Source: Aeromicrobium sp. CnD17-E (GTDB lineage: Bacteria; Actinomycetota; Actinomycetes; Propionibacteriales; Nocardioidaceae). From it: a stretch of DNA of 64,000 nt. Within the stretch, counting starts at the first letter, position 1. Each line of letters opens with the position of its first letter. Location of the stretch: positions 115,760 through 179,759 of the forward strand of contig NZ_JAMXRU010000001.1 of the NCBI RefSeq assembly GCF_024124745.1, in the 5' to 3' direction. Below, in pieces: positions 15,437 to 24,500 of the stretch. Position numbers and translations under genes: made by a program. Below the pieces are notes generated by a model, which did not search any database, was not told the origin of the DNA, and saw only the letters and a program-made list of their open reading frames with translations.

Positions 15437-15847
15437 TCACTCTTCGTTCGCATACCACGAGTCCAACTCCTCACGCGCGAGTCCGCGAGTCGGCAAGCGA
15501 TGCCACCACCACCTCGAGGACAGGCTGGGCTCCGGGTCGCCGTAACGGACCACCACGCCACGACGGTCTTCCTCGGTGATCTCGCGCAGCAGCTCGTCCG
15601 TTGCCGCCACGCTGGCCGCGACGAGGTGATCGTGTCTGCGGGCCAGGCCGTAGCGGCCAGTCTCGATGAGATCGCGAAGACTGAGCGCAGCGAAGTAGTC
15701 GTGCGCTCCCCACGTCTCCTGACGCACTGGACCTCGCATCTCCTCCGCGAGGCGCGCGATGTGTCGCTGCCAACCAACGACCAATCCCTGCATCGTGAAG
15801 GTACGGTCATGCGCCAGCTGGACGCGGATGCCTTCAAGGTCTGTCAT
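15437..15847 (-). CDS. Unknown protein, probable immunity protein
   Basis: A 136-residue soluble protein from ATG 15847 (MTDLEGIRVQLAHDRTFTM). It is largely helical, with HIARLAEEMRGPVRQETWG, DYFAALSLRDLIETGRYGLA and HDHLVAASVAATDELLREIT. It ends with a Trp-rich segment (RWWWHRLPTRG) and EELDSWYANEE. No family is recognised. It precedes block A copy 2 on the same strand. The 283 bases upstream (15848-16130) contain only discontinuous, Cys-containing frames that I could not resolve into a gene. Confidence 0.6.
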   Translation of the reverse strand: MTDLEGIRVQLAHDRTFTMQGLVVGWQRHIARLAEEMRGPVRQETWGAHDYFAALSLRDLIETGRYGLARRHDHLVAASVAATDELLREITEEDRRGVVVRYGDPEPSLSSRWWWHRLPTRGLAREELDSWYANEE

Positions 15848-16130
15848 GATCACCGTCCCGGTGAGTACCTTGCAGGGACGCCAAAGCGCCGCGCAACCAG
15901 GGGTCGTTGGCGTCGCAGGTATTGCCTTGGTCGTGCTTCGTAGGCGGGCAGCGGTGCGCGAGTCGCGCGAAGCCCGGCACGCAACTGGCGGGGTTGCAGC
16001 AGCGGAAAGCCAGGCGGGACGGCGCTGACGTCTTGGCGGCGGCCGCTGCGGGAGGAGCGAGTCCTCTCCGGGCAACCAAGGCCCGGAATCCTGGCGATCA
16101 CGCACCCCACGAGGTGCCTCCCAGGGAGTC

Positions 16131-16496
16131 TCATCGGCTCCCTTCCGGCCGATCCGCGCCATCGCCGGACTGCGGCGACTGCGTCAGGTGAATTCGACGC
16201 GCCGTCGCTACTCGTCTGCTGAGCAAGTCAAGTTCCGTCATGGTGAGACCTACTCTGATGGCCATCTCCCAAGGCTCGATCGACACTGCGACATGGCGAA
16301 GAGAGCGATCAATGACCTCCAGACTGGCGACATCGCCTGAAACCTGTCTCCCGCTCGATAGGTCTGCCAGGAGTTCGTCGGCTCGAGCGAGGATGTCAGG
16401 CTCAACGTCAAAGATCTCGTCGGTGACCGCCTCCAGCACAGCCGCCCGAGCGCCGTGGAGCTCTCTGTACGTCACCTCAAGACTGATCTCGATCAT
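16131..16496 (-). CDS. Unknown acidic helical protein, probable immunity protein
   Basis: A 121-residue acidic protein starting MIEISLEVTYRELHGARAAV. Its two halves are helical (FDVEPDILARADELLADL and WEMAIRVGLTMTELDLLSRR). It has no signal or membrane segment and the family is unknown. Its ATG overlaps the stop of the broken membrane gene upstream (ATGA), which indicates the two were once translationally coupled. The clean frame and normal composition suggest it is still functional. Confidence 0.6.
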   Translation of the reverse strand: MIEISLEVTYRELHGARAAVLEAVTDEIFDVEPDILARADELLADLSSGRQVSGDVASLEVIDRSLRHVAVSIEPWEMAIRVGLTMTELDLLSRRVATARRIHLTQSPQSGDGADRPEGSR

Positions 16497-16804
16497 AAGA
16501 ACTCGTCATGGTAATGGATTGCGGCCTCGATACTCGGCTCACTCGACGCGGTGCCGCCGTGTGCTGGTGTGGGGTCGCTGATGATGATGTTGCGGCCGTC
16601 CCGCCATAAAGCCCGCCCGGGTTCGCCGGGCCACCAGATGACTCACAGGAGCGCTGGTCTGACGACGAGCGCGACGGACCACCCACCGCTGGCCGCTACG
16701 ACTATGCAGAACAGGCTCATGACCACGCCGAGCGCAACGATGACGAGCCACCGCCATCGCCATCGCCATCGCCATCGCCATCGCCCGAAGGCTCGCCACT
16801 CCGT
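16493..16804 (-). pseudogene. Broken copy of the membrane PH-like gene (copy 2)
   Basis: This is colinear with the gene at 10425-10870 but damaged differently. The start codon is ACG (16804) where copy 1 has ATG, nine bases are missing after LVV, and TGG has become TGA at 16645-16643 (ALL-stop-VIWWP). The frame then stays open, in a different C-terminal sequence (GRALWRDGRNIIIS), to a stop at 16493 that overlaps the next ATG. An expanded RW repeat lies in the first helix. No functional product is expected. Confidence 0.75.
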
Positions 16805-16865
16805 TGCGTCATCCGCCTTCTCTCGACCGTCGAGGTGCGACCAGCGAGCCCGCCGGGAAGAGCGG
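16630..16865. repeat. Duplicated block B, copy 2 (partner 10720-10935)
   Basis: This is the second copy of the membrane-gene block. It is similar through GACCACGCCGAGCGC and TCCGCCTTCTCTCGACCGTC and stops just before the next gene (16874). The differences from copy 1 are a 9-base deletion, the absence of copy 1's frameshift, and five 6-base units where copy 1 has one. Confidence 0.75.
16753..16782. repeat. Hexanucleotide tandem repeat (GCCATC)5
   Basis: Five perfect GCCATC units lie in the first membrane helix of the broken PH-like gene. On the coding strand they read as alternating Arg-Trp. Copy 1 of the gene has a single unit at the same place. The unit length keeps the reading frame, so this is length variation of the protein rather than an on/off switch. 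Confidence 0.9.
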
Positions 16866-16873
16866 ACCACGCC

Positions 16874-17356
16874 CTAGTCCAAGAAGTCTTTCAGCTCAAC
16901 CAGAGGATCCCACTCATCGACCCTCGCGAGAACTCTCCGGCGTCCAGTGCCTCTCGCCACGTGGGTGGGGGGCGGGGTGTCGCGGCTCTCGAAACTCGCT
17001 CCACTCAGCGCAGGAGTTCCAGACAGCCGTCTTGCGACGTCCCGGAACTTCCCCAATCTCGTTGCCGTGTACGCCAAAAGCTCCAGCACGACTGCACGGT
17101 CGCGACGCTCGACGGCATCCTCAACGAGGAGGACCGCACGCGTCCCAGCGACGAGCCATTCGGTATCCCCGCTGCCCAGGGCAACTGAGGCGCACCGCTC
17201 GCTCCAACCGAGCAGGGCCCAGACTTGTTCGACCGTCAAGTGCTGGAACTCAACCGGCGCGGCTTTGGAGACCGCCTTCTTCACGGCCTGGTCCCAGCGT
17301 CCTCCCAGGTCCTCAAGTGCCGCCGGCGCATCTTTCAGGCTTTCCGTCAACCTCAT
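16874..17356 (-). CDS. Immunity-type protein paired with an orphan toxin tail
   Basis: A 160-residue helical, soluble protein starting MRLTESLKDAPAALEDLG. The core is VWALLGWSERCASVALGSGD then LVEDAVERRDRAVVLELLAY, and the C-terminus is acidic (DEWDPLVELKDFL). Its ATG overlaps the stop of the upstream toxin-tail remnant (ATGA), the usual arrangement of a toxin C-terminus followed by its immunity gene. The segment GASFESRDTPPP is encoded by DNA whose 19-base core recurs at 9940-9958. The family is not named; the pairing makes immunity the best guess. Confidence 0.7.
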   Translation of the reverse strand: MRLTESLKDAPAALEDLGGRWDQAVKKAVSKAAPVEFQHLTVEQVWALLGWSERCASVALGSGDTEWLVAGTRAVLLVEDAVERRDRAVVLELLAYTATRLGKFRDVARRLSGTPALSGASFESRDTPPPTHVARGTGRRRVLARVDEWDPLVELKDFLD

Positions 17357-17763
17357 GAGGGCGGTACCAGGTAGTCCCCGTTTCGCCTGTAGCCAGCATC
17401 TCGAAGTTGTCGAAGCTCTCGGGCGAAAATGGTCGGTTGGCCTGCGAAGGAACCTTTGCGCTGCACCATGTTTCCCTTCGTCGGAGAGGCACGGCAGACG
17501 GTCCTATTCTGCGCTATCGCGCCTCGGATGAACTCGTCGTTCAGGTCCAGCGACCACTTCTTCGATGCCAGGACAGAATGCCCCGGCCAGGACTGCGCGA
17601 TCGCCGTAACGGTCTGCCGTCCAAGCACCACGATGTTGCCTGCGGGCCCGAGTTGTGCAGCGGCCTCCCCCTTCAGGGCCACCGTAGCGCGTGCCCCTGT
17701 GCCGAAGCGCGACGCGCCGAGACAACTCGTGGAGTCCCGCTCCCAAGGCCTCGCCCTCAGCAT
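17353..17763 (-). pseudogene. Orphan polymorphic-toxin C-terminal fragment
   Basis: The frame ending at 17353 reads like the tip of an Rhs-type toxin: LGPAGNIVVLGRQTVTAIAQ, then KKWSLDLNDEFIRGAIAQN, then ELRQLRDAGYRRNGDYLVPP. Tips ending in GY-x-x-x-G-x-x-LVPP are common in actinobacterial YD-repeat proteins. Upstream, coherent sequence continues in another frame (LLNSVLKIIDRGTASAEVDR, 17760-17860), so a frameshift separates the two. No Rhs core or secretion signal is attached, so it is a silent tip that could be recombined onto the full-length toxin. The ATG 17763 is not a credible natural start. Confidence 0.6.
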
Positions 17764-18180
17764 CGGTGAGTTTGATGCGGTCGACCTCGGCGCTGGCAGT
17801 ACCTCTGTCGATGATCTTGAGCACGCTATTCAGCAGTCCGCGCATCCCTTCCCGACAAACCTCGTGATGCTGGTGGGCTCGACGGATCGACATCCGCGCG
17901 AGCCGACGGGGAGATCGTGGCTCTGCCCCCGCAAGACGTCGAGGCCCACTGCCGCCACTGCCGTCCCACCTGAGAAAGATGCCTCTCCTGGCTCGCGCCC
18001 GGCACGCCGCCTCCCTCACGGGTTCAAAGAGGTCGCCGGTCACCTCCGACTCGTCGCGCGAGCAGTTTTCTGGACGAGCGTTTCCCTATGGCCTGTACGA
18101 AGCACTCCATGCCGTGTTGCCGGACTCCACCCCAGCGCGGCCGCCGCGTCGGAGTCCGCGACGTAAACATGCCACCCCTA
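17764..18180. other. Decayed DNA between toxin tail and Rhs operon end
   Basis: There is no intact gene. The minus strand holds disconnected protein-like pieces: GWHVYVADSDAAAALGWSP directly after two consecutive TAG codons near 18183, GEASFSGGTAVAAVGLDVL around 17930-17980, and IIDRGTASAEVDRIKLTDAE near 17780-17840, which belongs with the toxin tail. They lie in different frames and have no start signals. This appears to be remnants of at least two genes. Confidence 0.45.
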
Positions 18181-18354
18181 CTATTCGACACTATGAGCGT
18201 GAGGGACGCCGTCCTCGTGCGAGTCCACCACGATGATAAGCAATCTCGCGTCGTCCTTCATGATCGATGCACCCATCTCGTTTGCCGTCCGTGGATGTCG
18301 GGGGCCGACACTCCACAGCAAGACGGACGGCGCCCGCCGACTGGCCTGCCTCAC
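18181..18354 (-). CDS. Short frame coupled to the immunity gene (uncertain)
   Basis: A 57-codon frame starts at GTG 18354, which overlaps the stop of the cognate immunity gene as GTGA. It runs MRQASRRAPSVLLWSVGPRH (GTG read as Met) and then SIMKDDARLLIIVVDSHEDG to TAG at 18183-18181. The second half is protein-like. After two TAG codons the same frame continues with GWHVYVADSD, so the gene may be the truncated front of a longer immunity-type protein. Function is unknown. Confidence 0.4.
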   Translation of the reverse strand: MRQASRRAPSVLLWSVGPRHPRTANEMGASIMKDDARLLIIVVDSHEDGVPHAHSVE

Positions 18355-18584
18355 GCGCGCAGCGGATTCCAGTGATCTCCCCTGGCTCGCGCCTCGCGCT
18401 CAACCGCGCGAATGCTCTGCATGAGTCGCTCCGCGTCGACTCGAGACATACCCAGGATGTTGCGGAAGTCGTGGTCCTCCAACTCGACACCGTGCAGTCC
18501 GTACGAAAGCAGCAGATACACGAAGATGTACTCGTCCTTGGTCAGATCGAGTTCGACACCGTCCCTTCTGAAACGTGCCTTCAT
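18351..18584 (-). CDS. Immunity protein of the Rhs toxin (predicted)
   Basis: A 77-residue acidic helical protein whose ATG (18584) overlaps the stop of the Rhs toxin by four bases (TCAT on the plus strand). This is the classic toxin-immunity junction, giving coupled translation. The sequence MKARFRRDGVELDLTKDEY, then EDHDFRNILGMSRVD and ARARGDHWNPL shows no known family. A close paralogue lies at 9258-9491, without a toxin. It is predicted to bind and block the 93-residue tip of the Rhs protein in the cytoplasm. Position makes this assignment strong although nothing in the sequence shows binding. Confidence 0.8.
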   Translation of the reverse strand: MKARFRRDGVELDLTKDEYIFVYLLLSYGLHGVELEDHDFRNILGMSRVDAERLMQSIRAVEREARARGDHWNPLRA

Positions 18585-21500
18585 GACTTGTTTACCGTCC
18601 TATCCATTGCCTCATCAACAGCATGCGCAAAGTTGTCCGGGCGGTAGACCGAGCCCGGAACGCCAGCATTCGGACCTCGGAAGACGATAGCGGAGTTGCC
18701 ATAGTCGACCCAGAACCGTGAACCGTCCTCACGAAGATGCCCAGCGCTGGAACTCATCACCTTGTCGACGTATGCTCCCATCTCTTCAACGGACTTGAAA
18801 CCCATCTTGGCGCCGTGCTTGTCGAACGCCTTCATCGCGATGTCCCACGCTGCATCCGAGCAATCGTTATGGACGAGGATCGCATCGCCGCCGACGTGAT
18901 AGGTGTGCACCCCAGCGATGGAAAGGTTGTAGGCCAGCGCGGTGCGGTTCGTGCCGGGCCGGAACCCGCGAACCTTGACGTGACGACCGCCGTCACCCAA
19001 CACGAGCTCGCCTGCACCAAGGTCGTCAGCTCGTTCGAACTGCTGATCTGACACCGACCAGAAAAGGTGGTCCTCGGTAGTGGTGATGACCTCGCCGTCA
19101 AGAACCAGGTCGAGAACTTCGTCCTCATGGACCCAGAGACGCGTGACCCTGCGGATCACTCTCTCACCGGTCTCGGGATCGGTCGCGACGACCTTGTCGC
19201 CGACCCTGATCTTGCTGATCGGTCGTTGCGAACCATCAGCCATGAGCACAGCGGTCTCGCCTGCGAAGGAGCGCAGACAGGAGCGCGCGCCTGTGGTGCC
19301 GGCGCGTTCAGCGTCTCCCGCACTGCGAGCCGAACCGCTGCCCTTCTTCGCCTTGGAGCCGGCTCCACCGACGTTGTCGATAAGTTTCAGCGGCTTCGCG
19401 ACCTTCAGGATCGGGATGGCCATCGCGATCTCGGCCGCGCACGCTCCCTTGCTTCCCTGTGTGCAGCTTCTCTCGTCGAAGACCCCCACTCGCCAGAGGC
19501 CGAGCGCCATGTCCTTGAAGGACTTCGCGGGCGCAGTGCGTTGCTTCTGGTACTCCGCGACGAGCGCGTCGTGGCTGGCCTGGACCCGCTTGCTCGCAGC
19601 GTGGTTCTCGCCCAGCGCACGAGCCGTGTCATAAGCCTGGATCCGAGACTCGGTCAGCTGCCACGGATCGCCCGAGTACCCGACGTAACGCCCCGGCGTC
19701 ACCGTGCCCGCCGTCTGGTGCCACCCGTTCTTCGTCTTCGTCGGAGCCGTCCGGTTGCTGCCACACTCACACGAGACGAACTCACCACTGGGGTCAGAGA
19801 GCGTCACCGGCGAGTTGTTCGCATACGCGTACCCGTTCAGCTGCTGCGGGTCGCCATAGTCCGCGATCGGGTCGACCGAGATGAACCGCCCCGCACCCGG
19901 ATCGAGCTCACGCGCCTCCAGGTGCACCGTCCCCGGACCAGCATCAGTGATCTTGTTCAAGAAGCCCCGGTTCGACAACCACGTCGCCGACGCATCCGTC
20001 AACGCCTCCCCGAACGGGGAGTAACGACGCTTCTCCACACTCGCCGTCGTCGACGTCACCGACACCAACGGCGTGCCCTGATGATCCACCGCCGTGTGCT
20101 TGAGCCCACCAGAGTCACGCGTGGCCACCGCCTCACCGTCCAGTGAGTACGTACGCACCGCCGAGCGGGTCGTGCCCTTCACCTTCAGCTGCGTCGACCC
20201 GAACAGCAACGTCGTCGAACCATCGAACCCGTCACGCTCGATCAGACGATTGCCGTCAGCGTCGTAGAGATACTCCACGCTCTTGCCGGTCGCCAGGTCC
20301 GTGACCTTCTTGACGTTGCCCTCACGATCCCACTCGTACGACTTGCCCTCCGTGCTCGAGGTCGACCGCTTCTTCATGTTGCCGACCTCGTCGTACGCGT
20401 ACGTCGTCGTACCCGTCTCCCCACCAGACTTCGTCGTCGTCAGGGCAGCGTGAGGACGATCCGCAGTCGCCGCGGGGTAAGCCGGATCATGCGTCGTGGT
20501 GACGATGCCCGACGTCCCCGCACGCATCGAGACGACCTTCTCGCGGTTGCCGTTCTTCGCGAACGTGTACACGTCCGAGTACGGAGCCGTCGAGCCCAGG
20601 TTGCTCGCCGTGGGAGCGACGCACGAGTTCCCCGACGACGTCCAGGCGTTCGTCATCCGACGCAGGTAGTCGTACGTGAAGCACTGACGCCACGTCGTCG
20701 CGGACGTCTGGTTCGTGTCACCTGGAGCGACGTCGTTCAGCTTCTTGACGTTGCCCATCGGGTCGTAGGTGTAGCGCAGGTCCAGCTTCGGAGCCGTGGC
20801 ACTGCCCTGCAGCGAGAAGGCACGTCGCGTCGTCCGACGCGTGGCGTCGTCGTACTCGCGGGTGTCGTACACGGCCTTCCCGGCCGTGCTTCCCGACGTC
20901 CGTTGAAGCACCTCGCCCAGCGGCGAGTAGAGGTTGTCGGTGACGATCACGACGGCGCCGGTCAGCTTCTTCACGTTGCCGAGCCGGTCGTACGTGTACG
21001 TGAGGTTCTCGTTCGTGATCCCCGTGACCAGAGGCTGGGTGATCTTCTGCACCGACCCGTCCGGGTTGTAGTCCACACCCGTCACGTAGCCGCCGGAACG
21101 CGAGAGGAGGCCCTCCTCCGTCGGGATCGTCAGCGTGCTCGACGTGGGTCGACCTGCACTGTCGTAGGCCGTGACCTCGTCCTTGTACTCCTTGCCGTCA
21201 GCCACACGGACGGCGGACGCCAGGGCACCCTTGCGGACGGTGTCGTACGTCCACCTCGCTCGGACGAGACCAGTGGCGGAGTCGTCACGCAGCGCGATCT
21301 TCCGGCCGAGCGCGTCGTAGTCGGTCCACAAGGTCACACCGCGCTTGTCCGTCGCCGAGACCGGGCGGTCGAGCTCGTCGTACGTGAAGGTGCTCTCGCC
21401 CTTGTCCGGGTCGTCGTCGGCGATCAGGCGCCCACGGATGTCGTAGGTCTTCGACCACTCGGTGCCCGAGGCGTCGGTGACCTTCTTGAGCTGGCCCGAC

Positions 21501-24500
21501 GGCGTGTACGTGTAGGAGGTGACGTCACCCCCGCCTGTCGGGGTCGACGCGGTGTGCTGAGTGAGGCTCGTGACCTGCCCTCGCGCGTCGGAGACCGTCG
21601 TCGTGGCGGTGCCTCCGGTCGGCGGCGTGACGAGGACCCGATCGCCCCCGTAGGCCGTGCTGGTCGACCACTTGACTCCACCGAGAGAGGCAAGCGCCTC
21701 CCTCGTGACGCGGCCGGCGAGGTCGTACGTGTAGTTGGCGTAGCGGGGGACGGCGTTCTCCGCGGCCGACACGAGCGTCGTGTCGACGTCGCCGGAGTTG
21801 TAGTACGGGCCGCGAGACGAGCTCACCCACCCGCGGTCGTCGTAGATCTTCTCGGTGATCACGCGTCCACCGTCGGCGCTCGGCGAGGCCTTCTGCGTCG
21901 ACCTCTCCCGCATGAGGCCGTCGTAGAACGCCACGGTCGCGACGTACTCCTGCGCAGCGTTCAGCCGCTCGGTCGTGACGGTGTTCGGTGCCGTCGCGCT
22001 CACCTTGTAGGTGAACTTCACCGACGGCGTCTGCGTCGCCTTGTCCCGACCCGGTCCCCAGACCGCGACCACACGGCCCAGGCCGTCGTAGGAGTAGTTG
22101 GTGACAGCGCCGGCAGCGTCGGTCTCGCTCGTCGGTGTGCCCCACGAGCGGGAGGGACTGACGACCGTGACGTGGTCCAGTGCGTTGGTCACCCTCACCT
22201 CCTCGGCCGGTCCGCCGGTGGCCGGGACGTAGGCAGTCGTCGTGGTCTTGCCCTTGGCGTCAGTGACGCTCGTCGGACGGCCGTACACGTCGTACTGGGT
22301 CTCGGCGTCGACTTGGTAGGTGATGCCGTTGGACCAGCCGGAGACCGTCTCGAGGCGCGTCGGGCGCCCCTGCGTCGGCGCTGCGCCGAACGCCTGCCCG
22401 TCGTACGACGTGCGGCTCGCGGAGATGATGTGACCAGCCGCCGACGGTGCCGTCCCACACGCGAGTGCCGTGGTGACCTGGGTCGCGGGGTAGTCGTACA
22501 TCCCGAGAGTGGCGTTGGTGGCGAACGACGTCGTGGTGCACCGGTTGTCGGCCGCCGTCGACGTGTCCCCGAGGTCGTTGACGGCGACGGGCTGACCGCG
22601 GTCGTTGTAGTCCGTCGTCGTCTTCACCGTGCGGTACGAGCCTGACGAGAGCCGCGTCCGGGTCTCGGTCTCCCCGAGCCTCACGATGTGCGCGGACCGC
22701 CCGTTCGACGTGGCGGTCGCGGGGGAGGTCCAGGGCGTGTTGACCGTGATGTCGACGACCGCTCCGGAGGCTCCCAGCTGGGTGCGTGTCCGGCGCTCGA
22801 AGCCGGCCCGTTCGTCACGGTCCTGGATGTCGGCGCTGTCCCCGAGCGGGTCGGTCACGGTGACCGACTTGGTCCCTCCCCCTGCCGCGCGGTCACCGTG
22901 CATGCCTCGCAGGTACAGCGACTCGCTCCAGGTCTTGCCCGACTCCGCCCCGACCTCGGTCCTCACCCGGGAGTAGCCACGCCACTCGCCCCAGGTGCGG
23001 TACTTCGGCTCGACGAGGTTGGACGTCGTGTAGTGCCAGCCGTCGCCGCCGCCGTAGGTGTAGCTGGTGGTGACGTTCGCTCCGCCCGAGGTGTTGTCAG
23101 CCTCCACGACACTGTCGACCCGGTACTTGTGGAAGAACTCGAGCTGGGAGTCCTCGCTCCACCACGGCCTGAACCAGACCGGGAAGCAACGCCTGGCGTT
23201 CGTGTCGAGCGAACCGGCGGCCGGCTTGTCGCTCGCCGTGCAGTCGCGAGGCGAGTAGTTCACCGCGATGGACCCACCGGTGCCGTTGTCAATGGCGTTG
23301 ACGCGGAAGCGGGCGAACGAGTCCACGCCGTTCGTGTCGTAGACCCGGTTGTCGAGAAGCTCCTTGTTGAAGCGCACGGGCGGCAGGCTGACGTCGGTCC
23401 CCACCTTGCCCGTCTGCTGCACCTGCGCGAGCCAGAGCGTGCGGACCTGGGCCTGCTCCGCGTTCTCCTCGTTCGTCATGTCGCCGGTCGCGGGGATCTC
23501 GTGCGTGAGGTTCCACTCGTTCACGGCCGACCACGAGTTGCTCGTCGCCTTCACGAAGGTCGTGATCTTCGCGAGGCGCTTGCGGGAGAAGAACGTGGGA
23601 GAGGTGCGCGTGGCGCAGGAGGTATCGCTGGTGCAGATCCGGTCGTAGGGGACGTCCGGCCAGTGCGAGGCGGTGTCCTTGGTCAAGGACTCGCAGGTGA
23701 CCTCGCTGGTCTTCAGGCACCGCTCGGCGGAGGTGAAGACGACCTTGGCGGAGGCGGCGTCGCTGCCCTGACGGGTGCCGTACTCGATCGACGTCAGCAG
23801 CGCCGCGCGGTCGTAGGCGCGGACGGTGGCGTTCTTGTTGGCGCCGTAGTTGTTCTTCTCCTGGTCGTAGAAGTACGACATCGTGTTGCCGTTCGGGTCG
23901 ACGACGTAGTCGAGACCCCAGCGCCACGCCTGGTCGCACGCCGATGTCGCGAAGGTCGAGCCGTGGCAGGGCTCACCCGCGCGAGCGCCGTAGACCGGGA
24001 CGGTCGAGACCGAGTCGGTCCGGCGGTCGTCACCGTCGAAGCGCTGGTTCCTGCCGTAGTAGTACCGGGTGCCGTCGGGCGTGGTCACCCGCCAGTACTC
24101 GCCGTTGTCGTCGCGGTTGATGCCGTCCTGCTTGAGCAGCTCGACGCGCGTCCCGTCGTCGTTCTTCATCCGCCACTGGCTGGTCGAGCCGTCCTGGACG
24201 AGCTCAGAGCTCTGACCGTTCAGCGAGATGGTGAGGTTGTCGTCGCGCCAGCACATGTCGCCGACGTCCTCGGGGGTTCCGCCGACCTGGTCGCACGACT
24301 CGTAGGACCGCTCGACGAACCCAGGATCGAGGGAGAAACCCTCACCGATCCACGACGTCTGGTTGTTGGTGGACGAGGTCCGCCCGTCCACGGAACCCGA
24401 CGAGTAGCTCAAGGCGAGGTCGGGCGTGGGACCGTTCATCGCCGGCGGCGTCGCGATCGGGTACGACCACGCGAAGTCGCCGGACTGGTTCCCGGCGGAC

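Noticed and set aside
15850..16134. A cysteine-containing frame that looked faintly like a secreted enzyme tip
   Set aside because: No start signal and no consistent motif order; the pieces lie in different frames, so no function was assigned.
16753..16782. CRISPR-like or regulatory repeat
   Set aside because: It is a pure 6-base tandem repeat without spacers, inside a coding frame. No CRISPR array or cas gene is present in the window.
11646..16804. Stop-to-tryptophan recoding in the array
   Set aside because: Both TAG and TGA replace Trp, while all other genes in the window use these codons as normal stops.
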